NCBI RefSeq assembly: GCF_005484585.1 | Contig: NZ_CP039435.1 | Location: 682,001 to 746,000 of the forward strand | Direction: 5' to 3' | Length of the DNA stretch: 64,000 bases | Origin: Brevundimonas sp. SGAir0440 | Lineage (GTDB): Bacteria; Pseudomonadota; Alphaproteobacteria; Caulobacterales; Caulobacteraceae | Shown here: positions 9,487 through 16,187 of the stretch, in pieces | How the letters are laid out: every line of letters begins with the position of its first letter | Numbering within the stretch: position 1 is the first letter of the stretch | Notes under the pieces: model-generated | Databases searched by the model: none | What the model saw: only the letters and a program-made list of their open reading frames with translations | Told to the model about the DNA's origin: nothing | Made by a program: the position numbers and the translations under genes

Positions 9487-9906
9487 TCATGCGCGGTTGA
9501 GGTGAAGGCGAAGACGGAGGCCGTCGATCTCTTGCGCGGCGGCCTGGAGCTCGCCGAGGCTGATGGAAGTGATCGCTCCCCCTGGCTGTCGGCAATAGAC
9601 CTCGCAACGTGGGACCGAGCGCGCGCCGTTGAGGCCATGAGCGAGCAGGTTTCGGACAACTGCTGCCCTTTCGATCTCTTCCAGCCATTGAACGAAGGGC
9701 TGTCCGATATGGGTGCTGGCGCGCCGCCATTGCTGAATCGGAGGTGCCGTTGGATGAATAACGGCACTCGCTTGATCGAGCTTCTCCAGCATCACGGCTT
9801 CGAGGAAGCCCCACCGCAACATCACTTCGCCGATGGCGGCCATGACATCCTGGAGGTCTGGTTCAGCCGAAGTCATGTCCACACCATCGCCCGAGGACAT
9901 CAGCAT
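9487..9906 (-). CDS. Hypothetical protein with HEPN-like RxxxxH motif
   Basis: 139 residues, mostly helical: DVMAAIGEVMLRWGFLEAVMLEKL, a second helix EEIERAAVVRNLLAHGL, and a C-terminal helix. RNLLAH fits the Rx4H signature of HEPN nucleases, which often act in toxin-antitoxin and phage-defence loci, and the W..LE helix pattern is common in such small proteins. Those are family facts plus inference; many proteins with this pattern have no shown nuclease activity. It is divergent from the recombinase gene, with about 40 bp between. A competing forward frame here is the non-coding extension of the recombinase frame. Confidence 0.6.
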   Translation of the reverse strand: MLMSSGDGVDMTSAEPDLQDVMAAIGEVMLRWGFLEAVMLEKLDQASAVIHPTAPPIQQWRRASTHIGQPFVQWLEEIERAAVVRNLLAHGLNGARSVPRCEVYCRQPGGAITSISLGELQAAAQEIDGLRLRLHLNRA

Positions 9907-9945
9907 TTCCTTGACGCCCTGGAGAACTGTGGGAGTCTCACGCCC

Positions 9946-10569
9946 GTGAAACGCGCAGGGATTTACCTCAGGGTCTCAACCGATCAGCAGACGACCGAGA
10001 ACCAGCTTCGAATCCTGAACGAGGTCGCCGAACGATCCGGCTGGACCATCGTCCAGGTCTTCGAAGACGCCGGGATCAGCGGAGCCAAGAGCCGGGACAA
10101 GCGTCCCGGATTCGATGCTCTGATGAAGGCCGTCCATCGTCGAGAGGTCGATATGGTCGCCGCCTTCGCCGTCGATCGTCTGGGACGCTCTCTGCCCGAT
10201 CTGGTGGCCTTCCTATCCGACATCCAGGCCAGGGGCTGCGACCTCTATCTGCACCAACAGGCCGTCGATACCTCGACGCCCTCGGGCCGTATGCTCTTCC
10301 AGATGCTGGCCGTCTTCGCCGAGTTCGAACGAGCCATCATCACGACCAGGATCAATGCGGGGCTCGACCGCGCTCGCGCCAAAGGCACCCGCCTGGGCCG
10401 CCCCGCCATCGCGCCGATCGACCTCAAGCCGGTCCGCGATCGCCTGAACCGTGGCCAGTCCATCCGTACGATCGCAAAGGCGACCGGATTCAGCACGGCC
10501 ACGGTCCAACGGGTAAAACGGTCGATGGCCCCGGCAGGGCAGACCGATGCTGCCACCGTGGCGGCATGA
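9946..10569 (+). CDS. Serine recombinase (resolvase/invertase family)
   Basis: 207 residues from GTG 9946, with GGGAG about 10 bases upstream. The N-terminal catalytic domain begins KRAGIYLRVSTDQQ with the nucleophile serine at residue 11. It continues with the active-site arginine region AAFAVDRLGRSLPDLV and the FAEFERAIITTRINAGLDRARAKG helix, and ends in a helix-turn-helix (SIRTIAKATGFSTATVQRVKRS). All expected resolvase features are present, so it is probably active. The open frame extends 160 codons further upstream, but that part lies over the reverse-strand gene and has no domain. It could be the recombinase of the outer island. Confidence 0.9.
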   Translation: MKRAGIYLRVSTDQQTTENQLRILNEVAERSGWTIVQVFEDAGISGAKSRDKRPGFDALMKAVHRREVDMVAAFAVDRLGRSLPDLVAFLSDIQARGCDLYLHQQAVDTSTPSGRMLFQMLAVFAEFERAIITTRINAGLDRARAKGTRLGRPAIAPIDLKPVRDRLNRGQSIRTIAKATGFSTATVQRVKRSMAPAGQTDAATVAA

Positions 10570-10708
10570 TGACGTGAATGCCTGAGAGCCACCTGGAGAC
10601 CTCATGACCGACGAGATCGCCCCTACGGTCACCCAAGGCCAGGACGAACCGTCTGGAGGCCGTGCAGCCCAAAATCACGGCAGCCGTGAAAACGGCACCT
10701 CTGGCGTC

Positions 10709-10726
10709 CCCTCGGCTCCACCAGGC
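10709..10726 (+). repeat. Left attachment-site core (18-bp direct repeat)
   Basis: CCCTCGGCTCCACCAGGC, identical to 24793-24810. GGCTCCACCA resembles the 3' CCA end of a tRNA or tmRNA, the usual target of this integrase type. The sequence to the left does not fold into a T-arm, so no intact RNA gene ends here. A 44-codon frame (10604-10738) spans it but looks non-coding. Confidence 0.85.
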
Positions 10727-10776
10727 ACCTTCGATTAGTTCAATCTATTTAAGCTGCTGCGCATGGACGCGCGATC

Positions 10777-10798
10777 TTACCCTAAAAGATACCCTAAA
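10777..10798 (+). repeat. Paired CCCTAAA repeats at left end (integrase arm-type site candidate)
   Basis: TTACCCTAAAAG at 10777-10788 is followed 12 bases later by TACCCTAAA (10790-10798). The same unit occurs as a perfect tandem pair at 24653-24676 inside the right end, and CCCTAAAAGCG recurs at 11260-11270. Position inside both att cores fits integrase or excisionase arm binding; this is inference. Confidence 0.6.
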
Positions 10799-10842
10799 TA
10801 CATTTTCCGCTCGAAGGAGCGGCGGATCGCAAATGGTGCCGC

Positions 10843-11265
10843 ATGTTGTTCGAGTTCACACTCATCCCGCCAGGCGATGTGGCCTACAGCTTCGAAAATA
10901 CCGGTGGCCGTTTGGGCGAAGGCTTGGGTGCTGACATCAAGGCTGTATGTTCGGCACCACCGAAGTTCGCCGGCCGAGTAGCCGCGGTGATCCTGAGTTC
11001 GTCTGCGCAGTTTGAAGACCCCAACTTCCTGAAGGCTAAACAGGAACATCAGCCCGTAGGATCGGTGTTTGCCGATAAGAACAACGTGGAAGCTTTGGCC
11101 GAAATCCCGGCTGCGCGGTTTCTTCCGCTCATGGCAGCGATCGCAGCGGGCCAGATCGCTTACGTGGCATTCGACGTTGAGGCGTTAAAATCCCGAAGAG
11201 CGGACGTCAAAGGCTATTATTTCGAGGGCAAGGCCCAAAGGGCGGCTGGGCTAGCCCATCCCTAA
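10843..11265 (+). CDS. Hypothetical protein at left end of element
   Basis: 140 residues, no recognised domain. It begins MLFEFTLIPPGDVAYSFENTGG and has an alanine-rich middle (FLPLMAAIAAGQIAYVAFDVEALKSRR). It is the first gene inside the left attachment repeat and lies upstream of the LexA-type box at 11288. Its stop codon falls within a CCCTAAAAGCG unit also seen at the right end. Probably real, function unknown. Confidence 0.55.
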   Translation: MLFEFTLIPPGDVAYSFENTGGRLGEGLGADIKAVCSAPPKFAGRVAAVILSSSAQFEDPNFLKAKQEHQPVGSVFADKNNVEALAEIPAARFLPLMAAIAAGQIAYVAFDVEALKSRRADVKGYYFEGKAQRAAGLAHP

Positions 11266-11287
11266 AAGCGTCCGCAAACGCGCTCAT

Positions 11288-11302
11288 GTTCTTGTTGCGT
11301 TC
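11288..11302 (+). promoter_or_regulatory. LexA-type (SOS) box at left end
   Basis: GTTC (11288-11291), seven bases, GTTC (11299-11302): an exact match to the alphaproteobacterial LexA direct-repeat box GTTC-N7-GTTC. It lies about 60 bp before the start of the gene at 11362, so damage-inducible control of the 11362-12318 genes is plausible. Binding is inference. Confidence 0.65.
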
Positions 11303-11361
11303 TCGTTTAGTCGGAGTCATGGGTCCGGCCTCTGGGTCGGTTGGCGCTGCCGGAGATCGAG

Positions 11362-11583
11362 ATGTCAAAACCGCTGTCTGCTATCAGGCTGGATGATCTA
11401 GCTCTGGGGCTTTCCCACCCCAGCCTGACGGCGACGCCCGGGCCCGAGTCGAACGTCGCCTATGTGTCGAAGGAAGAGAACGATCGCCTGGTCAGCGCCG
11501 CCTTGGCGCTGGGCATGGGCCAGTTCGACAAGATGACGGCGGACGAAACCCATAGGCTCGCGGCGCGCCTCTCGCGCCGATGA
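11362..11583 (+). CDS. Small hypothetical protein downstream of LexA-type box
   Basis: 73 residues from ATG 11362 with GGAG upstream; a TTG at 11341 is less likely. The sequence runs MSKPLSAIRLDDLALGLSH and ends in a helical basic tail (MTADETHRLAARLSRR). No domain recognised. It is the first gene of a closely packed forward cluster (11362-12318) that probably forms one transcript. Confidence 0.5.
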   Translation: MSKPLSAIRLDDLALGLSHPSLTATPGPESNVAYVSKEENDRLVSAALALGMGQFDKMTADETHRLAARLSRR

Positions 11584-11586
11584 GCC

Positions 11587-11925
11587 GTGGGCTACAAGAA
11601 GCCGGAGAACCGGGGCCTCGGCCATCACCTCAGCGTGGCCCCGCACATGACGGTGTCGCAGCTGCGCCGCGACCACTGGACGATCTCGATTCGGTGCCCG
11701 CGATGCCATCTGGATTGCTGGGTGGACCTGTCGGTCGTCATTCGACTGTCGGGGCCACAGGTGAAACTCTGGAACCGCTGGGCGCGCTGCCGGCGCTACG
11801 GATGCCCCGGCCGGATGGTCTTCCTGTTCACGCCGCCGGGCGAGCCGAAGGGCGTCTTCTGGCCCATGCACGACTCGCCCGAGGCGCGCGTGAAGGCGAC
11901 GATCAGCGACGATCCGGAGCTGTGA
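11587..11925 (+). CDS. Small protein with four-cysteine zinc-ribbon-like pattern
   Basis: 112 residues from GTG 11587, three bases after the previous stop. It has CPRCHLDC near residues 37-44 and CRRYGC near 88-93, a spacing that suggests a zinc ribbon, with aromatic residues between (VKLWNRWARC). Such small zinc proteins are frequent in alphaproteobacterial phages; the role is unknown. It is followed after 4 bp by another cysteine-pair protein. Confidence 0.6.
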   Translation: MGYKKPENRGLGHHLSVAPHMTVSQLRRDHWTISIRCPRCHLDCWVDLSVVIRLSGPQVKLWNRWARCRRYGCPGRMVFLFTPPGEPKGVFWPMHDSPEARVKATISDDPEL

Positions 11926-11929
11926 CGCC

Positions 11930-12199
11930 GTGCTGAACTTCTATCGCGACGACACGACGCCCGACGACATCCGACGCGGCGATCAGTGCGCCCTGGTCTG
12001 CCAGTGCGGCAGCAGCGTCATCCCGGCCTGGGCGAAGCTGCCCCAAGCGCAGCGCTTCACGCCTCTGCGGGACATGCGCGCGAGGATGGTCTGCAAGCGA
12101 TGCGGCAATCGGCGGCCGCAGATCGTCATCCGAGGACACCATGGCAGCGGGGGCCAACTGACGGAGTTATGGCGATGGCCGCCGGCGAACCGGACCTGA
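11930..12199 (+). CDS. Small protein with two cysteine pairs (putative zinc ribbon)
   Basis: 89 residues from GTG 11930. CQCG near residue 25 and CKRCGNRRPQIVI near 55-67 form a likely zinc-binding knuckle pair; the rest is basic. Arrangement and size resemble the preceding gene, so the two may work together, for instance as DNA- or RNA-binding early proteins. The next small gene starts inside its 3' end (12169). No specific function can be assigned. Confidence 0.55.
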   Translation: MLNFYRDDTTPDDIRRGDQCALVCQCGSSVIPAWAKLPQAQRFTPLRDMRARMVCKRCGNRRPQIVIRGHHGSGGQLTELWRWPPANRT

Positions 12200-12318
12200 C
12201 GCTGGAGGAGATCGACGCCATCACTGGACTTAAGATCAGAGGCGCCGAACGCACTCTTCAGGAATACCCATCACGTTATCCGCAGGTTGCCGAGAACGCA
12301 GCGCAAGCGGCCTGGTAA
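12169..12318 (+). CDS. 49-residue protein resembling the C-terminus of a tyrosine recombinase
   Basis: Starts at ATG 12169 after ACGGAG and overlaps the preceding gene by 31 bp in another frame. The sequence LTLEEIDAITGLKIRGAERTLQEY followed by AENAAQAA matches the C-terminal pattern of phage integrases (eIaaITGHs....ildtY...R..lA..Ai). The catalytic histidine position (GHs) reads GLK, so it cannot be a working active site. It is either a remnant of a former integrase or a small protein made from that helix. A terminator hairpin follows. The similarity is by eye. Confidence 0.5.
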   Translation: MAMAAGEPDLTLEEIDAITGLKIRGAERTLQEYPSRYPQVAENAAQAAW

Positions 12319-12369
12319 ACAATCTGGAAAGTGAGAGTTTCACGGTTCTGCTGGTCTTTCAAGCATGGA

Positions 12370-12393
12370 AAAGCCCCCGGTGAAGGGGGCTTT
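12370..12393. terminator. Bidirectional terminator between convergent genes
   Basis: AAAGCCCCC (12370-12378) pairs with GGGGGCTTT (12385-12393) around a 6-base loop, with A-runs before and T-runs after. It sits between the forward cluster ending at 12318 and the reverse dioxygenase gene ending at 12417, and can serve both strands. Confidence 0.85.
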
Positions 12394-12416
12394 GGGGTCT
12401 CTTGTTGTCGTGATCT

Positions 12417-13601
12417 TTAAGCGTTGATCTCGCCGTACTGCGAGGTAAATGATACCCCGTTCACCTCAACTTGTTTATGGTTGAGAGACCTCATGTAAAA
12501 GGGGCTGTGCGATTTCGCCGTGTAGTGGGTGACGAGGCTTTTTCTGGTCACGCCAGGGTTAGTAATCTTTGACCCACCGTGCGCCAGGTCGGCATGCCAG
12601 ACCAGCACGTCGCCAGCGTGGCCCAGGAACTTAGATCGCTTCTGACCTAGCTGTTCGGCGTCACGGTGCAGGCTATCAAGGAAATCTTCGTGCTGGCCCG
12701 GGGAGTGTTCCATCCACTTGCTGATGCCGCCGAAGACGTAGTCCGGCGAGCGATGGCTACCGACGTAATATTCCAGTTCGCCCGTGCCTTCGCTGATGTC
12801 TTCCAGCGCCAGCCAGGTAGCGGCCATGGACATCGGATTCCCGTCCACCTTCACGTATGCCGTGTCCTTATGGATCGGCTGTTGAGAGCCCATGGTGAAG
12901 CAGAGCTGCTGGAACGCGCGCGCGCGCTCCTCGAAGATGGCTTCAAGGAATTTGACGACTCGGGGCGCTGACGTGGCATACCTCGCGGAGGACAGCCGCA
13001 AGTGCGGGTCGAGGAGCTTGGTCGAGCCGTACCGATACTGGTTGTCCACTGGAACGACACGCAACAGTCCGATGTCAACCGAGTAGGACTCAATCTTCAG
13101 TCCGTCGACCTTGCCTGCCCAAACGTCTTCGATGTCCCGGTTGAGCCGGTCGAGTAAATCTTTGTCCACAGCCCCAGGGATGATGATGTAGCCATCGCGC
13201 TCGAAATCTACGAGCTGCTGCGCCAGCGCGTCATCAACCTCGCCCCTCGATATCTTCCCATCGAGAACATCGCGCCAGCCGTCCCGATCGATCCACATGC
13301 CGCCGTATAGGCTATGCGTTGCCCGCTCGGGCGCGGAGTCGGCCCCGGTAGGCCTCAAAACCAAGTCGTCGCCCCCTACTCGAAGCGCCATTTTACGCGC
13401 CAGCCCACGCGGGAAGTTGGAAATGTCGATTGAGTACCCAACGTTTCTCTGCAAATCAGAACGATAGAGGTCAGCCAGAACCGAGCCTACATATCGACCG
13501 TCGATCTCAACGCGAATCTCCGCAGGCGTACCGCCGCCCGGGGTTTCGGCCCAACCTGAAATTATGTTATCAGTCCATACGTCTACATAACCAACCGTCA
13601 T
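12417..13601 (-). CDS. Phytanoyl-CoA dioxygenase (PhyH)-family 2-oxoglutarate/Fe(II) oxygenase, cargo gene
   Basis: 394 residues from ATG 13601, chosen over 13655 because GGAGGGG lies just upstream. Residues 1-85 form a separate beta-rich domain (GYVDVWTDNIISGWAETP, then VEIDGRYVGSVLADLYRSDL) of a type also seen beside glycosyl- and sulfotransferases. Residues about 125-370 are the PhyH fold with iron ligands H244 and D246 (QPIHKDTAYV) and H341 (HADLAHGG), and R353 for 2-oxoglutarate. All key residues are present. The substrate is unknown. It is flanked by its own terminator, lies beside the lysis genes, and is less GC-rich than its neighbours, which fits a lysogenic-conversion cargo gene. 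Confidence 0.85.
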   Translation of the reverse strand: MTVGYVDVWTDNIISGWAETPGGGTPAEIRVEIDGRYVGSVLADLYRSDLQRNVGYSIDISNFPRGLARKMALRVGGDDLVLRPTGADSAPERATHSLYGGMWIDRDGWRDVLDGKISRGEVDDALAQQLVDFERDGYIIIPGAVDKDLLDRLNRDIEDVWAGKVDGLKIESYSVDIGLLRVVPVDNQYRYGSTKLLDPHLRLSSARYATSAPRVVKFLEAIFEERARAFQQLCFTMGSQQPIHKDTAYVKVDGNPMSMAATWLALEDISEGTGELEYYVGSHRSPDYVFGGISKWMEHSPGQHEDFLDSLHRDAEQLGQKRSKFLGHAGDVLVWHADLAHGGSKITNPGVTRKSLVTHYTAKSHSPFYMRSLNHKQVEVNGVSFTSQYGEINA

Positions 13602-13915
13602 TTGCCCCTCCGTGATTTTGGGGGGGTATCTGCCCAAAAGTTGCGGCCTGGTCAAGCGGGGCGTGTGTCAGCAGCAAAACGCGTCATTGGCAAGTTGTTG
13701 CCGGCGCTAGTTCTCGGCATCTGACCGCTTGTATAGCGCTCCGGCGGAGCTCTTTTGTATAAGTCGCTTGCCTTGATAGTAGAGCAAAGGCTCGACGCTG
13801 GACATAGCGGAACGGCGGGTCAGACCCCACGTTGGTTCACCATGACCATCTTAGCCAACCTTCTCATCAGTGCTGACAGTCTCCTTAAGATATTGACGCA
13901 CCGAGAGCGCTTCCT
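13602..13915 (-). other. Intergenic region upstream of dioxygenase gene
   Basis: About 314 bases with no plausible frame, more AT-rich than the surroundings. It should contain the promoter of the dioxygenase gene (reverse strand) and the end of the lysis transcript. No clear terminator or operator was seen. Confidence 0.4.
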
Positions 13916-14230
13916 CTAGCCAGGTCGCGGCGGCGCAGCTGCTGCTGGACATCGGAATGGCAAGTCCGCCCCGCTCGACATGGCCCAGCGGCAAATCCGC
14001 CCCACCGCCGCCCAGCCTCGATCACCCCAAGCCTCGACGGCGTCGTCATGCGCCGTCAGCGCCGCGTCGCTGTCCAGATCGGCCGGTGACAGCTGCGGCT
14101 TGGCCTCAACCCGCAGATCGGCACCGGATGGGAAGATCGGCGTCACGTGTTCCCTGCTGGCGCAGGATGACGCAGCCACGGCGAATGCGGCGATCAGAAG
14201 GGCGGGTGTCAGGCAGCGTAGCGGTCGCAT
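13916..14230 (-). CDS. Rz1-like outer-membrane spanin lipoprotein
   Basis: 104 residues. An N-terminal signal (LRCLTPALLIAAFAVAASSC) ends at a lipobox-like ASSC with cysteine 23, followed by a proline-containing soluble part ending in AAAAPPRPG. It begins inside the Rz-like gene in another frame, the classic nested Rz/Rz1 layout. Rz1 and Rz join to fuse inner and outer membranes in the last step of phage lysis. It is the last gene of the lysis cassette. Confidence 0.7.
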   Translation of the reverse strand: MRPLRCLTPALLIAAFAVAASSCASREHVTPIFPSGADLRVEAKPQLSPADLDSDAALTAHDDAVEAWGDRGWAAVGRICRWAMSSGADLPFRCPAAAAPPRPG

Positions 14231-14477
14231 TGGCGCGTTCCTCTTTGCGGTCGTTGATGGTGGTGATGTCGTTCAGGCGCTCTTCGGCCGCCGTTTCCTT
14301 GGCGCCGCCGTCGATGACCAGGACGCGGGTATTCGCTTCGACGCGCTTGACCTCGGACCGGGGCGCGCACGTATTCAGGACCACGACAGCCGCGACGATC
14401 AGGACGCCCAGGACGAAGGCGAGGGCGAACAGGGGCGACACGCCCCAGGACGCCAAGCGGCGGATCAGGGCGCTCAC
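14106..14477 (-). CDS. Rz-like inner-membrane spanin
   Basis: 123 residues from GTG 14477, overlapping the endolysin stop (GTGA). One N-terminal membrane anchor (PLFALAFVLGVLIVAAVVVL) is followed by a charged helical periplasmic part (AKETAAEERLNDITTINDRKEERANATATL), as expected for an i-spanin. The Rz1-like gene overlaps its last 125 bp in a different frame. The pairing, order and size make the assignment good despite low sequence conservation in this family. Confidence 0.75.
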   Translation of the reverse strand: MSALIRRLASWGVSPLFALAFVLGVLIVAAVVVLNTCAPRSEVKRVEANTRVLVIDGGAKETAAEERLNDITTINDRKEERANATATLPDTRPSDRRIRRGCVILRQQGTRDADLPIRCRSAG

Positions 14478-15094
14478 AGCCCGACGACCTTCTTGGCTGC
14501 CGTCGTCGCGGCGATGCGCGCGTCCAGGCCGTTGGTGCCGCCATTCACCTTCAGCGTCACGCCTTTCACGTCATCTCGCAGCGCCGGAGCGATGCAACCG
14601 TGCTTGACGAAGAAGTTGGCGGCAGCTCTGGCGGACGCGACTGGGTCAGTCCGCAGGGTGTCCGGATCATGCTCGTGCCAGGCCTCGCGATAGTTGGCCC
14701 GGCCGGTGATTTGCTTCTCGCCGCCACCCCTGAACCGCCAGCCGTCGCCCGGCTCCGTGTTGCCCAGGTTCTTGCGGCCCCACTCGCCTCCGTAGATGAT
14801 ATTGGCGATCGCGTTCTGGTGGGCTGGCCGGCCGGGTGCGCGGCCGAACTTACGGGCATCGGCCTCGCTGATCCGGTGCCGGCCGAACATCTTCAGCAGG
14901 CCGTCGACCGAATAGTTCAGGTTCTCTTCGCGAGTGGTGAACCCGGCGCTCTCGACGAACGTCTGACCTAGCCAGTGGGCCAGGACCAGGCCGGAGAATC
15001 CATTTGCAGCCGCTGCCGCCTCCAACGCCTCGCGCGTGCCAGCCGTCGCCTTGGGCGCAAACGTGCGGAACCTGTCAGCCGGTATCAGGCTCAT
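14474..15094 (-). CDS. Phage endolysin, GH19 chitinase-like muramidase
   Basis: 206 residues. It shows the GH19/lysozyme pattern: GQTFVESAGF with catalytic glutamate near residue 48, then REENLNYSVDGLLKMFGRHR, then the substrate-binding GGGEKQITGRANY near 122-134. There is no signal peptide, so export would need a holin; several small membrane proteins upstream on the same strand could do this. It degrades peptidoglycan at the end of the lytic cycle. The gene is intact and leads directly into the spanin pair. Confidence 0.88.
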   Translation of the reverse strand: MSLIPADRFRTFAPKATAGTREALEAAAAANGFSGLVLAHWLGQTFVESAGFTTREENLNYSVDGLLKMFGRHRISEADARKFGRAPGRPAHQNAIANIIYGGEWGRKNLGNTEPGDGWRFRGGGEKQITGRANYREAWHEHDPDTLRTDPVASARAAANFFVKHGCIAPALRDDVKGVTLKVNGGTNGLDARIAATTAAKKVVGL

Positions 15095-15109
15095 GGTCAG
15101 TCTCCATTG

Positions 15110-15346
15110 ATGGAAATTTGCGGCAGCGCTCGAACCGGTCAGCCCGAGCGAAGTTTGGTCGAAATGCTGTTTGCTGCCTGTGCCTTGAGAGACGAAGCCC
15201 GCCGCTATCGGGAGCTAAAGCGGGCGATCAACTGCCCGCGCACGCTCGCCTTGCTGGACCAGATGGCGACAGATCTTGAGGGCAAGGCGGAAGTGATCGA
15301 GGCGAATGCCGCGCGACAAGGACGCGCTGAAAACAGCGGGCGATAA
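15110..15346 (+). CDS. Small helical hypothetical protein
   Basis: 78 residues from ATG 15110. ACALRDEARRYRELKRAINCPRTLALLDQMATDLEGKAEVIEA resembles small alphaproteobacterial proteins made of two amphipathic helices (…ARRYRELA…LL.MA.DLE..A). No function is known for that group. It is divergent from the endolysin, with 15 bp between the starts, so the two control regions overlap. Confidence 0.5.
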   Translation: MEICGSARTGQPERSLVEMLFAACALRDEARRYRELKRAINCPRTLALLDQMATDLEGKAEVIEANAARQGRAENSGR

Positions 15347-15473
15347 GGGGTAGGTCGAACAGGTTGCAGCTCGTGCTGGACTGCGGCAGGCGGTTCGGCC
15401 GATGGCGACATCGGTCGGGCCGCCAACCAGGACAGGGATTCGACAGGATCACCCCTCGCAGCTAAGACGCGGT

Positions 15474-15683
15474 GTGTATCGCTTCCTGACAATCGATATC
15501 ACCGGCCGCCGCGCACGGATTGACACGCTTGCCGTCGATGACGACGACGCCGTGCGTCAGGGCGAACTCTATTTCGAAAGTGACGTGACGCTGACTGCGC
15601 TGGAGGTGCAGACATCTTCCGGAACCACACTTCGGCACTTCGCGAAAGCGATGGCGGGGTCATCCCAAGCCTCAGCTGGTTAG
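15474..15683 (+). CDS. Small hypothetical protein
   Basis: 69 residues if started at GTG 15474 (VYRFLTIDITGRRARIDTL); a longer start at 15402 exists. Pattern: beta hairpin, then DDDDAVRQGELYF helix, then LTALEVQTSSGTTLRHF. This resembles small alphaproteobacterial proteins with an N-terminal strand and a DD..A..A helix. Its 3' end overlaps the end of the convergent membrane-protein gene at 15672. Function unknown. Confidence 0.4.
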   Translation: MYRFLTIDITGRRARIDTLAVDDDDAVRQGELYFESDVTLTALEVQTSSGTTLRHFAKAMAGSSQASAG

Positions 15684-16052
15684 ACCATTGAACCAGATCG
15701 TCAGCGCCGCCGCGGCGACCAACACCATAGCCACGCAGATCACCGTCACCTTCAATCCGTGATGCGGCTGGTCTGACAACGGCCGATCCAGCAGGCCCGC
15801 CGGCGGCAGTTTCATCGCCGCCTCGGCCGCCCAGTCCTCGCGCCGGATCAGCGTAAACAGCCGGATCGCCATCACGCTCCACGGCGGCGGGCTGCGGTCG
15901 CGCTGCACGAAGTCCAAAACGATCATCGAGAAAGCAAGCGAACAGAGGGCACCCAAGGGCAGCAGCGGCGACATATGCTCGACTCTGACGAGGCACCCCG
16001 GAAACACGGTCGTCGCCCCCCTGACCATCAGGAAGATGGCGATCAGGAACAC
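15672..16052 (-). CDS. Membrane protein, possible holin-region component
   Basis: 126 residues from GTG 16052 with about three membrane segments (VFLIAIFLMVRG; LLPLGALCSLAFSMIVLDFV; VTVICVAMVLVAAAALTIWF). The frame upstream continues without interruption to the TAA at 16068-16070, which ends the 39-residue membrane protein in the same frame. The two may therefore be one gene split by a stop codon. Position between tail fibre and endolysin suggests a lysis role. Start uncertain; no ribosome site seen before the GTG. Confidence 0.5.
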   Translation of the reverse strand: MFLIAIFLMVRGATTVFPGCLVRVEHMSPLLPLGALCSLAFSMIVLDFVQRDRSPPPWSVMAIRLFTLIRREDWAAEAAMKLPPAGLLDRPLSDQPHHGLKVTVICVAMVLVAAAALTIWFNGLTS

Positions 16053-16067
16053 GACTAGCCGGAGGAA

Positions 16068-16187
16068 TTAGCTGCCCGAAATCCGGGTGTGATAGGTCGG
16101 CCCGAGCAACCGGAACACGACCGTCATCACCCCACCTGCCGACAGGAACAGCATCCCCGTCAGAACGACCAATGCGTGATGCGTCAT
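16068..16187 (-). CDS. 39-residue single-span membrane protein
   Basis: Begins ATG 16187, with AGGAGG eight bases upstream, overlapping the stop of the holin-like gene (ATGA). Sequence MTHHALVVLTGMLFLSAGGV gives one membrane span and a short basic tail ending RISGS. Its stop TAA is followed in the same frame by five sense codons and then the start of the next membrane protein, suggesting a nonsense mutation or a leaky stop. Small holin or antiholin is possible. Confidence 0.5.
   Translation of the reverse strand: MTHHALVVLTGMLFLSAGGVMTVVFRLLGPTYHTRISGS

Noticed and set aside
9466-9945. N-terminal extension of the serine recombinase frame
   Set aside because: No ribosome site or domain; resolvases start at the KRAGIYLRVS segment, and the reverse strand here encodes the HEPN-like protein.
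10604-10738. 44-codon ORF spanning the left att core
   Set aside because: Low-complexity translation, and the att core explains the conservation.
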